A stretch of DNA of 9,786 bases, taken from positions 1 to 9,786 of the forward strand of contig WQRN01000051.1 of the NCBI GenBank assembly GCA_009786715.1, written 5' to 3'. Under the pieces are notes generated by a model that was not told the DNA's origin, did no database searches, and worked only from the letters and a program-made list of their open reading frames with translations. Below are positions 1 through 5,550 of the stretch, in pieces; the first letter of the stretch is position 1; every line of letters begins with the position of its first letter. This stretch comes from Treponema sp. GTDB taxonomy: Bacteria > Spirochaetota > Spirochaetia > Treponematales > Breznakiellaceae. Position numbers and translations under genes: made by a program.

Positions 1-1023
1 CGCCCTAAAAGTTTTACATTTGAGCATGGTGATCTCAGTCAAAATTACGGCAAGTTTATAGCCGCCCCGTTTGAACCGGGTTTTGGTACAACGGTTGGCA
101 ACACTTTGCGCAGGGTTTTGCTTTCCTCTATTCAGGGGTACGCGATTACTGCTGTAAAGATTGAGTCTATTCAAGCCAACGGATCTGCGCACAGCGTATC
201 AAGCGAATTTGAAACAATTCCGAATATTGTGGAAGATACCCTCGAAGTGATAAACAACCTTAAGCAAATCCGCCTTAAACTGCCGCCTGAGACAGAGCAG
301 GATGTTCTTCTTTATGAATGGAACGGCAAAAGGGAAATAAAGAGCGACGATTTCGCAAGACCCGGACAGGTTGATGTGCTTTCATCAGGTCAGCACATTA
401 TGACATTGATGGACAACGCCGATATCAGATTTGAAATTCAAATCGATCTTGGCAGAGGTTATGTGCCGTCTGAAGTTAACGAACGCTACATCGAAGTTAT
501 TAATACAATTCCCGTAGACGCGATATTCTCGCCCGTTAAAAAGGTAAAGTTTAATGTAGAATCTACCCGTGTAGGGCAGCGCAATGATTACGACAAGCTT
601 GTTCTTGAAGTATGGACAGACGGAACGATCAAACCCGAAGACGCGCTTGCGGAAGCCGCGAAGATCGCGAAGGATCATTTTTCCGTGTTTATCAATTTTG
701 ACGAGAACAACATCGGTCTTGAAGATGATCTTGACGATGAAAATGATCATGTTAAAAAAATATTAAATACTCCTGTTGAGGAGTTGGAGCTTTCGGTTCG
801 TTCGTCAAATTGTTTGAAGAACGCAAATATCAAGACAATCGGGGAACTTACGCGCAAAACGGAAGACGACATTGCCAGAACAAGAAACTTCGGCAAGAAG
901 TCGCTTCAAGAGATCAAGGAAAAACTTAAAGAGTGGAACTTGAGCCTGGGTATCACGGATTTAAATGTTTTAAAGAACGCGCGTATGGAAACCAAAGCAA
1001 AGGAAACTGAAGATGAAGCATAA
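1..1023 (+). CDS. rpoA: RNA polymerase alpha subunit, 5' end cut off by window
   Basis: The alpha subunit dimerises to start assembly of RNA polymerase, and its C-terminal domain contacts UP elements and activators. The frame is open from base 1, so the start codon lies upstream; 340 residues are visible and by family length only about 10-15 are missing. The N-terminal domain shows the hallmark [11 protein letters not shown] near residues 32-42. An acidic linker (about residues 240-251) precedes the C-terminal domain (about 255-320). That domain carries VRSSNCLK at 266-273, which matches the E. coli segment with the DNA-contacting Arg265, Asn268 and Lys271, and then the helix-hairpin-helix segment [11 protein letters not shown] lysine- and glutamate-rich tail follows. 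The stop overlaps the rplQ start by 11 bp, which implies translational coupling in the usual rpoA-rplQ order. The identification is secure. Confidence 0.98.
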   Translation, partial: RPKSFTFEHGDLSQNYGKFIAAPFEPGFGTTVGNTLRRVLLSSIQGYAITAVKIESIQANGSAHSVSSEFETIPNIVEDTLEVINNLKQIRLKLPPETEQDVLLYEWNGKREIKSDDFARPGQVDVLSSGQHIMTLMDNADIRFEIQIDLGRGYVPSEVNERYIEVINTIPVDAIFSPVKKVKFNVESTRVGQRNDYDKLVLEVWTDGTIKPEDALAEAAKIAKDHFSVFINFDENNIGLEDDLDDENDHVKKILNTPVEELELSVRSSNCLKNANIKTIGELTRKTEDDIARTRNFGKKSLQEIKEKLKEWNLSLGITDLNVLKNARMETKAKETEDEA

Positions 1024-1453
1024 AAGAGGTTTTAACCCGCTGAACAGGATGGCGTCTCATCGCAAGGCGCTTCACCGCAACATGGTGACATCATTGTTCA
1101 GGCAGGAAAGGATTTTCACAACAAAGGCCAAAGCGCTTGAAATCCGCAGAACCGCGGAAAAGATGATCACAAGAGCCAAAGAAGACAGCGTTCATAACAG
1201 GCGCCTTGTTTCCAGCCGTCTTTTCGACGAAGCGGTTGTGGCAAAACTTTTTACAAATATCGGTCCGCGCATGAAAGACAGAAACGGCGGTTACACCCGC
1301 ATATTAAAACTCGGCGAGAGAAAGGGTGACGCGGCGGAAGTCGTTATATTAGAACTGGTAGATTATAAACTCGACACCAGCGACAAGAAAAAGTCCAAAA
1401 AGGGCGATGATAAATCTGCTGCCAAAGGTAACAGCGGCGAGAAGGGGAAATAA
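1013..1453 (+). CDS. rplQ: 50S ribosomal protein L17
   Basis: L17 is a structural protein of the large ribosomal subunit. Of 146 residues, the first ~120 form the L17 domain: the basic start [20 protein letters not shown], the signature [20 protein letters not shown] (34-53), and [20 protein letters not shown] (91-110) leading into the last strand. Residues ~122-146 are a charged, Lys/Asp/Gly-rich extension absent from short L17 proteins such as that of Thermus; it is probably disordered and could contact rRNA (inference). The ATG lies inside rpoA, with AGGAAA at 1001-1006 upstream as a plausible ribosome binding site, so expression is likely coupled to rpoA. The stop is followed immediately by the next start. 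Confidence 0.97.
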   Translation: MKHKRGFNPLNRMASHRKALHRNMVTSLFRQERIFTTKAKALEIRRTAEKMITRAKEDSVHNRRLVSSRLFDEAVVAKLFTNIGPRMKDRNGGYTRILKLGERKGDAAEVVILELVDYKLDTSDKKKSKKGDDKSAAKGNSGEKGK

Positions 1454-1681
1454 ATGTCTAAACCACATAGAGGCCAGAGTATCAGGGAATTGTTCGCCCG
1501 CGGCAGAGGCGTGTGCCCGATTTGCAATAGAAAAAACATTAAGGTGCTTTTTGAACAGGAATCAGGCGGGCAGAAGTTTAAAATCTGCAAAGTCTGCAAA
1601 GCCGCTGTTAAGAACGGCACTAAAAAACTTCCTGTTGTGGAAGCGCCGCCCGCCGAAGAGCCGAAGGCAGCCGAAGCCTAA
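1454..1681 (+). CDS. Small zinc-ribbon-like protein at the end of the ribosomal operon
   Basis: This 75-residue protein is not one I can name. It has two CxxC knuckles, CPIC at 21-24 and CKVC at 45-48, separated by a basic and hydrophobic stretch. That is the layout of a single zinc ribbon (inferred, no structure seen). The N-terminus is basic (KPHRGQSIRELFARGRG) and could bind RNA; the tail from about residue 60 is Pro/Ala/Glu-rich and likely disordered. The ATG follows the rplQ stop with no spacer and is preceded by GAAGGGGAAA, a good ribosome binding site inside the end of rplQ. This argues that it is a real, co-translated gene. The position suggests a ribosome- or polymerase-linked role, but the sequence does not prove one. 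It ends one base before the stop of the convergent gene. Confidence 0.85.
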   Translation: MSKPHRGQSIRELFARGRGVCPICNRKNIKVLFEQESGGQKFKICKVCKAAVKNGTKKLPVVEAPPAEEPKAAEA

Positions 1682-1682
1682 T

Positions 1683-2807
1683 TTATGGGTTTTGCGTAAT
1701 TATATTAATATTTAATCTGTTCAGTACGCCTTTGAAAAAATCCATAGAGACATTTCTTAGGCCGTGTTCCGCGATGAGTTCTTCCGTGTATGCGTATAAC
1801 GGATAAATTTTTGTGTTTTGAAAGCTGCGGTTATAATGGGTTATAACGGGAATCAATCCGAAATCAGATATTGATAATTTTCCTTCTTCTTTTTCAAACG
1901 TTACAGCCAGCATTCCGCCTATTACCCTTTCTCTTTCCCTTTGATGTGAAGCGAAATTGCCGAGAGAGTAAATGACAAACATTTCTTTGCCGTCCGCTCT
2001 TTGAAGTTTGTCAGCTTTTTGCAGAACGTGCGGATGATGCCCTATAACAAGATCGACATTGTGAAGCGCAAGAAATTCAGCCATTTCTGTCTGGCTCTGA
2101 TCGGGTTCAAGAAGATATTCCGCACCCCAATGCATTGATACTATTAAAAAATCGCATAACGGGCGCAGTTCGTTAATTTCCTGCGTCATTTTGGGTTTGT
2201 CGATCATCGAAACAATATCCGGCTTATCTTTCGGGAGAGGTATTCCGTTTAAGCTGTGCGTATATGATAACAAACCGAGGGTAATATTATTTTTAGTTAT
2301 AATGCGCGCGCTCTTGCCTTCTTTCCTTGCTCCTATAACTGTAAATTCTTCAAAGGTGTTTAAAAAATCAAGCGTGGAAATAAGTCCTGACGCTCCCTTG
2401 TCCATGGCGTGGTTATTCGCGATGTTAATAATATCAAAACCTGTGTCCGCGTGAGTGAAAGCAAGTGATTGCGGCGTGTTGAATGCGGGATAGCCTGAGT
2501 AACCGTAGCTTGCGCCGGCCATTACAGTTTCCTGATTAATAAAAGCCAGATCCGCTTTTTGTACAATGGGTTTTATTATCTCGTAGATGGAAGAAAAATC
2601 GTAAGTTCCGTCTTCCATTTTAAAAGAATTAATTAAAGAGTCATGGAATAAATTATCGCCCGCGGCGATTAATGATAAATTGAATTTTTTGCTTTCTGCC
2701 GCAAGAACAGGGTCTTCGGACGGTATTGCCGGTCTTGACGCGCACGAAAGCAATAATAAAACAGGGATAACGCAAAATAAGAATTTAAGTTTCAAACTTT
2801 CCCCCAA
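1683..2807 (-). CDS. CapA-family (PGA_cap) metallophosphatase-like lipoprotein
   Basis: This protein belongs to the CapA/PgsA family, which is related to calcineurin-type metallophosphatases and is linked in some bacteria to poly-gamma-glutamate capsule export or anchoring; here the substrate is unknown. The family motifs appear in order: AAGDNLFHDSL (48-58), NQETVM (91-96), NIANNHAMDKG (128-138), SMHWGAEY (224-231), VIGHHPH (254-260) and YSLGNF (280-285), so the metal ligands appear intact. A basic and hydrophobic leader ends in LLLLSC, with Cys22 as the probable lipidated residue, so it should sit on a membrane facing the periplasm or surface. Start choice is uncertain. The TTG at 2805-2807 has only a weak upstream site, whereas the TTG at 2793-2795, four codons later, has GGGGGAAAG before it and still gives a full lipoprotein signal. 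Either start overlaps the prmC end, so it is the last gene of the prfA operon. No capB or capC partner is nearby. Confidence 0.92.
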   Translation of the reverse strand: MGESLKLKFLFCVIPVLLLLSCASRPAIPSEDPVLAAESKKFNLSLIAAGDNLFHDSLINSFKMEDGTYDFSSIYEIIKPIVQKADLAFINQETVMAGASYGYSGYPAFNTPQSLAFTHADTGFDIINIANNHAMDKGASGLISTLDFLNTFEEFTVIGARKEGKSARIITKNNITLGLLSYTHSLNGIPLPKDKPDIVSMIDKPKMTQEINELRPLCDFLIVSMHWGAEYLLEPDQSQTEMAEFLALHNVDLVIGHHPHVLQKADKLQRADGKEMFVIYSLGNFASHQRERERVIGGMLAVTFEKEEGKLSISDFGLIPVITHYNRSFQNTKIYPLYAYTEELIAEHGLRNVSMDFFKGVLNRLNINIITQNP

Positions 2808-3810
2808 TTACCCGGATCGAACCTGACAGATCTTTATATGATTTTATACTGTTAAAACCTCTCTTAGCAAGTAAGATTTCAATGTCCGGCATTTGACGCG
2901 GATCCGCTTCAAGTAACAGAACGCCGCCGTTTTTAAGGTAATCAGGCGCGTAGTCAATTATTTTTTTTATTATATCCAGCCCGGATTCACCGCCGTCGAG
3001 GGCGAGGAGAGGTTCGTTTTGCACTTCCGGTGAAAGAGTTTTAATTTCGGCGGACGGAATGTAGGGAGGGTTAGAGATTATAAGAGAGAAGAGTTCTTGC
3101 GAAGAAGCTAAGGATGCAGTGGGTTGTTTAGAGAAGAGTTCTCGCGGAGACGCAAAGGACGCAGAGGGGGAAGGAGAGAGGGCGTTGTAGAGATCGCCGA
3201 GATGGAAATGGATATTTTTTTTAGGGAGAAGGCGTTTTGCGTTTCTTTTTGCGGTTTCCAAAGCGTCAGGTGAAATGTCTGTAGCGTGGACTTCCAGTTC
3301 AGGCATTTCATTTTTTAAGGCAATAGCTACAGCGCCTGATCCGGTGCATAAATCTAAGAGATTAATATTTTTAACCACGGAGTGTCGAACCGCCGGTTCG
3401 CAGGAGTTACACGGAGGTTTTTGTTCGCAAGCACTTTCTTCTTCTTCCCTCTGCGTCCTTTGCGTCTTGGCGAGAAAATTTTCCGATAAAATCTCCAGCG
3501 CGGCTTCAACTAATGTCTCAGTATCCGGTCTTGGCACTAATACAGACTTGTTAACCTCAAATTCCAATCCTCTGAATTCTTTTTTACCGGTTATATACGC
3601 GACACATTCTCCCGAGGCTCTTCTTTCTATTAATTCACAGAAAGCGGCGCAGTTTTTTGCAGATATTTTATCTGTTCCCGAGGCGATAAGTTTAGTTCGG
3701 TTTATTTTTAAAACATGGGCAAGAAGAAGAGACGCGTCGAGATTAGGTGTTTTTATATCGGCATATTTTAAATCGGTTGTTCCCTGCGCAAGCGCTTCGC
3801 GGATTAGCAT
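2785..3810 (-). CDS. prmC: Release factor glutamine N5-methyltransferase, with two in-frame insertions
   Basis: PrmC (HemK) uses S-adenosylmethionine to methylate the glutamine of the GGQ motif in release factors 1 and 2 in the cytoplasm. The N-terminal helical domain runs from about 1 to 85 and is followed by LVPRPDTETL (91-100). The cofactor loop is LLDLCTGSGA (151-160) and the catalytic NPPY is at 247-250. The protein has 341 residues against about 277 in E. coli. The excess is explained by two extra blocks: residues ~111-147, between the two domains, and ~212-240, just before NPPY. Both coincide with repeat DNA described separately. The frame remains open and every hallmark motif is present, so the enzyme is probably functional. 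The ATG lies 2 bp after the prfA stop, placing enzyme and substrate in one operon; the end overlaps the CapA-like gene. Confidence 0.95.
   Translation of the reverse strand: MLIREALAQGTTDLKYADIKTPNLDASLLLAHVLKINRTKLIASGTDKISAKNCAAFCELIERRASGECVAYITGKKEFRGLEFEVNKSVLVPRPDTETLVEAALEILSENFLAKTQRTQREEEESACEQKPPCNSCEPAVRHSVVKNINLLDLCTGSGAVAIALKNEMPELEVHATDISPDALETAKRNAKRLLPKKNIHFHLGDLYNALSPSPSASFASPRELFSKQPTASLASSQELFSLIISNPPYIPSAEIKTLSPEVQNEPLLALDGGESGLDIIKKIIDYAPDYLKNGGVLLLEADPRQMPDIEILLAKRGFNSIKSYKDLSGSIRVIGGKFET
3086..3168. repeat. Direct repeat, two 38-bp copies at a 45-bp period, inside prmC
   Basis: Copies at 3086-3123 and 3131-3168 both begin GAGAAGAGTTCT and match at 32 of 38 positions. 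The 45-base period is 15 codons, so prmC gains a 15-residue protein repeat: PSASFASPRELFS, then PTASLASSQELFS (residues ~214-242), directly before the catalytic NPPY. The second DNA copy (3140-3168) is also inverted relative to 3447-3475. Confidence 0.85.
3140..3168 (+). repeat. Inverted repeat arm A (partner 3447-3475)
   Basis: This 29-base arm contains GACGCAAAGGACGCAGAGGG and matches the reverse complement of 3447-3475 at 27 of 29 positions, differing only at two adjacent bases. The arms are 278 bases apart, both inside prmC. Confidence 0.88.
3386..3400. repeat. Short hairpin within the prmC repeat element
   Basis: CGAACC and GGTTCG form a perfect six-base stem around a GCC loop. It has no T-run after it and lies inside the coding region, so it is read as part of the element and not as a terminator. 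Confidence 0.7.
3447..3475 (-). repeat. Inverted repeat arm B (partner 3140-3168)
   Basis: This is the partner arm, containing CCCTCTGCGTCCTTTGCGTC on the + strand. It forms the right end of the element at 3371-3480. Being in opposite orientation to arm A, it gives a completely different peptide (AKTQRTQRE) from the same module that yields SASFASPREL in arm A. Confidence 0.88.
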
Positions 3811-3812
3811 GG

Positions 3813-4904
3813 TTAATCGTCGTTATCTGAAGATGAATCTGCGCCTGTTTGCAAAAAATCTTCCTTTGCGGAAAGTTTCAGCGCGTCAAAAAGTTCCGCC
3901 GTATCACCCTGCATTATAAGATCCAGTTTGTAAAGCGTAAGATTTATGCGGTGATCCGTTAAACGATTCTGCGGAAAATTGTAAGTTCTTATTCTCTGCG
4001 AGCGGTCGCCCGAACCTACCTGATTCTTCCTTGTTTCCGCTCTCTCTGCCGCCGCTTTCGCTTCTTCCATTTCGTAAATTCTGGCGCGTAATATGCGCAT
4101 TGCCTTGGCTTTATTTTTAATCTGGCTCTTTTCATCCTGACAGTGGACAGTGCAGCCTGTCGGGATGTGCGTTATGCGCACAGCGGAATCGGTAGTATTA
4201 ACGCATTGGCCTCCCGGGCCTCCGGCGCGCATTACATCGATGCGCAGGTCTTCCTGTCTTATGTCAATTTCTGTTTCGTCCGCTTCGGGTAGAACCGCTA
4301 CCGTAACCGCGGAAGTGTGTATCCTTCCTGACGACTCCGTAGCCGGAACTCTCTGCACCCTGTGGCCGCCTGATTCGTAGCGGAGGTTTTCGTATACATT
4401 ATTGCCGCTGATTGAAAAAACAATTTCCTTAATGCCGCCGAGTTCAGTCTCGTTGGAATTCATAACCTCAAATTTCCAACCCTTGGTTTCCGCGAATCTG
4501 GAATACATCCTGTAAAGATCGGAAGCGAAAAGAGCTGCTTCCTCTCCGCCAGTACCGGCGCGAATTTCCATAATGATGTTTTTTTCGTCTAAAGGATCTT
4601 TGGGAATTAGAAGGATTTTTATTTTTTCCCTTTCGCCCGAAAGTTTGTTTTCCAAATCTTTGAGCTCTTCGCGGGCAAGCTCTTTCATTTCAGGATCTTT
4701 TTCTTCCTGAACGAGAGTTTTGGCCTGTTCCGCCTGTTTCTCCATTTCTTCTATGCTGCGATTAAGTTCGGCGATTTCGCTTAGATGGGAATGTTCTTTC
4801 ATAACATCTCTGAAGCGGTTTTGATCTTTTACAAGAGCCGGATCCTGTATTAGAATCGTTAACTCATCGTATCTTTTGAGCAGCGAAGAAAGCCTGTCGT
4901 TCAT
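3813..4904 (-). CDS. prfA: Peptide chain release factor 1
   Basis: RF1 recognises UAA and UAG stop codons in the ribosomal A site and triggers release of the peptide. The 363-residue length is normal. Domain 1 is a charged helical hairpin (about 1-100). [20 protein letters not shown] (115-134) opens the core. The stop-codon-reading PAT tripeptide (187-189, in [19 protein letters not shown]) identifies RF1 rather than RF2, which has SPF. The catalytic GGQ is at 231-233 within [19 protein letters not shown]. Gln233 is the residue methylated by PrmC, encoded directly downstream. The residue after GGQ is Cys, where E. coli has His. The C-terminal part includes [20 protein letters not shown] (294-313), typical of the family. 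The ATG is preceded by an AGG-containing weak ribosome binding site and lies 9 bp after a small upstream ORF. Confidence 0.98.
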   Translation of the reverse strand: MNDRLSSLLKRYDELTILIQDPALVKDQNRFRDVMKEHSHLSEIAELNRSIEEMEKQAEQAKTLVQEEKDPEMKELAREELKDLENKLSGEREKIKILLIPKDPLDEKNIIMEIRAGTGGEEAALFASDLYRMYSRFAETKGWKFEVMNSNETELGGIKEIVFSISGNNVYENLRYESGGHRVQRVPATESSGRIHTSAVTVAVLPEADETEIDIRQEDLRIDVMRAGGPGGQCVNTTDSAVRITHIPTGCTVHCQDEKSQIKNKAKAMRILRARIYEMEEAKAAAERAETRKNQVGSGDRSQRIRTYNFPQNRLTDHRINLTLYKLDLIMQGDTAELFDALKLSAKEDFLQTGADSSSDNDD

Positions 4905-4913
4905 TTTAAGTGC

Positions 4914-5081
4914 CTATTTCTCGTTAAAATATGGGCAGGAATAAATCACCAGCTCCATTGGATTATCTTCTCTTGAAAACTTGTCCAGCGTTTCTCTCAG
5001 AGTCTCCTGAACATGACAGTTTCCGGTGGATGAACAGAACGGGCAGGCTCCGTTTCCCCTCGAATTCATTTCTACTAGCAT
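4914..5081 (-). CDS. Small cysteine-rich protein upstream of prfA
   Basis: This is a 55-residue reading frame of unknown function. It begins at the ATG 5079-5081, or at a second in-frame ATG at 5067-5069, and ends with TAG at 4914-4916, only 9 bp before prfA. It contains four cysteines: CPFC at 13-16, Cys22 (CPFCSSTGNC) and Cys49 in YSCPYF. This spacing could bind zinc or another metal (inference). The middle (about 25-42) is charged and probably helical. A well-formed promoter points into it, with its -10 box ending 5 bases before the first ATG, so the first start would be nearly leaderless; no clear ribosome binding site precedes either ATG. A competing + strand frame over the same bases is less likely, because the + promoter lies downstream of it. 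The evidence is the position, the promoter and the Cys pattern; conservation was not tested. Confidence 0.62.
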   Translation of the reverse strand: MLVEMNSRGNGACPFCSSTGNCHVQETLRETLDKFSREDNPMELVIYSCPYFNEK

Positions 5082-5086
5082 GGCTC

Positions 5087-5115
5087 AGTATACCAAAAAA
5101 ATATTCATAAGGCAA
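5087..5115 (-). promoter_or_regulatory. Predicted sigma70-type promoter of the prfA operon
   Basis: Read on the minus strand, the -35 box TTGCCT (5110-5115) and the -10 box TATACT (5087-5092) are separated by exactly 17 bases, and TGG just before the -10 box makes it an extended -10 (TGnTATACT). The expected transcription start falls near 5079-5081, at the first ATG of the small cysteine-rich gene. No other promoter is obvious before prfA, so it probably also drives prfA, prmC and the CapA-like gene. Confidence 0.7.
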
Positions 5116-5122
5116 GGTTATA

Positions 5123-5151
5123 GTTACATTTTAAATTTTTTATGCTATAAT
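5123..5151 (+). promoter_or_regulatory. Predicted sigma70-type promoter of the envelope operon
   Basis: The -35-like box GTTACA (5123-5128), a 17-base spacer and a perfect -10 box TATAAT (5146-5151) are seen, with TG at 5143-5144 giving an extended -10. The expected transcription start is near 5158, right at the GAGGGG ribosome binding site of the gene at 5167. The -35 boxes of this promoter and the leftward one are only 7 bases apart, so a regulator bound here could affect both. Confidence 0.72.
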
Positions 5152-5157
5152 ATTTTT

Positions 5158-5163
5158 GAGGGG
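5158..5163 (+). promoter_or_regulatory. Ribosome binding site fixing the TTG start at 5167
   Basis: GAGGGG ends three bases before TTG at 5167-5169 (five if only GAGG is counted). No ATG or GTG in this frame lies between the promoter and this point, so the site decides the start of the membrane protein gene. Confidence 0.65.
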
Positions 5164-5166
5164 AAA

Positions 5167-5550
5167 TTGGAAAAAATAATTCAATTTATCAGGGATTGGT
5201 TTCGATATCTGACCGCGAAACAGAAACGGCAGATCGCCGTTGGCTGTACTGTCGTTTTTGCGGTTATTTTAACATTATCCGTTCTTTTATCGCTGAACGG
5301 CGCTAAAAGCGATGAAAACCACGCCGATTCCGAAAGATTGACCGTTTTTTCTCCAATTCCGGCTGATGAATTATTTCTGCCCGATGAACCCGATTATCTT
5401 CCGGAAGTTATTTTAGGAAGGGAACAAAGAACCGTCTGGACAGAGGAAGACGCCGCCGAATACTGGCAGGATCCTCTGCGCGGCGGCGAAGAGAAGTGGC
5501 GGAATGAAATTGAAGAAGCGGTAGATGAATTTTTGGAGCATATCCCATGA
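5167..5550 (+). CDS. Single-pass membrane protein, unknown function
   Basis: I do not recognise this 127-residue protein. It has a short basic, amphipathic N-terminus (1-22), one strongly hydrophobic segment at about 23-44, and an acidic C-terminal region (45-127) ending in a likely helix (about 105-124) with alternating Glu and hydrophobic residues. The basic residues before the helix suggest N-in/C-out topology, with the acidic part in the periplasm. The frame can be extended back to a GTG at 5026, but that would run through the predicted promoter at 5123-5151 and over the opposite-strand small gene, so TTG at 5167 is preferred. Its stop overlaps the next gene's ATG (ATGA, 5547-5550), indicating translational coupling with the lipoprotein and a possible shared envelope function. 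Confidence 0.8.
   Translation: MEKIIQFIRDWFRYLTAKQKRQIAVGCTVVFAVILTLSVLLSLNGAKSDENHADSERLTVFSPIPADELFLPDEPDYLPEVILGREQRTVWTEEDAAEYWQDPLRGGEEKWRNEIEEAVDEFLEHIP

Larger units (their letters stand above)
3371..3480. repeat. Repeat element inserted in-frame in prmC (~110 bp)
   Basis: The block begins with TTAACCACGGAG, has a second ACACGGAGG at 3410-3417, carries a 15-base hairpin (3386-3400) and ends with a module based on CTCTGCGTCCTTTGCGTC (3450-3467) and GGCGAGAAAA. On the prmC strand it encodes residues ~111-147 (start FLAKTQRTQREEEE), which have no counterpart in E. coli PrmC. CACGGAG units at one end and CTCTGCGTC..GCGAGA units at the other are, from memory, a recurring theme of dispersed repeats in many environmental bacteria. 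Borders are approximate. Confidence 0.7.

Noticed and set aside
385..750. Minus-strand frame within rpoA
   Set aside because: It lies entirely opposite a conserved gene, with no domain and no ribosome binding site.
3386..3400. Transcription terminator at the prmC hairpin
   Set aside because: It has no T-run on either strand and lies in the middle of an open reading frame.
3275..3919. Long + strand frame over prmC and the prfA end
   Set aside because: It is antisense to two well-supported genes, its translation has no recognisable domain, and its length is helped by the repeat DNA staying open in several frames.
5026..5166. Upstream extension of the membrane protein gene to a GTG at 5026
   Set aside because: It would run through the predicted promoter at 5123-5151 and oppose the small cysteine-rich gene. 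TTG at 5167 has a GAGGGG site and begins just before the hydrophobic segment.
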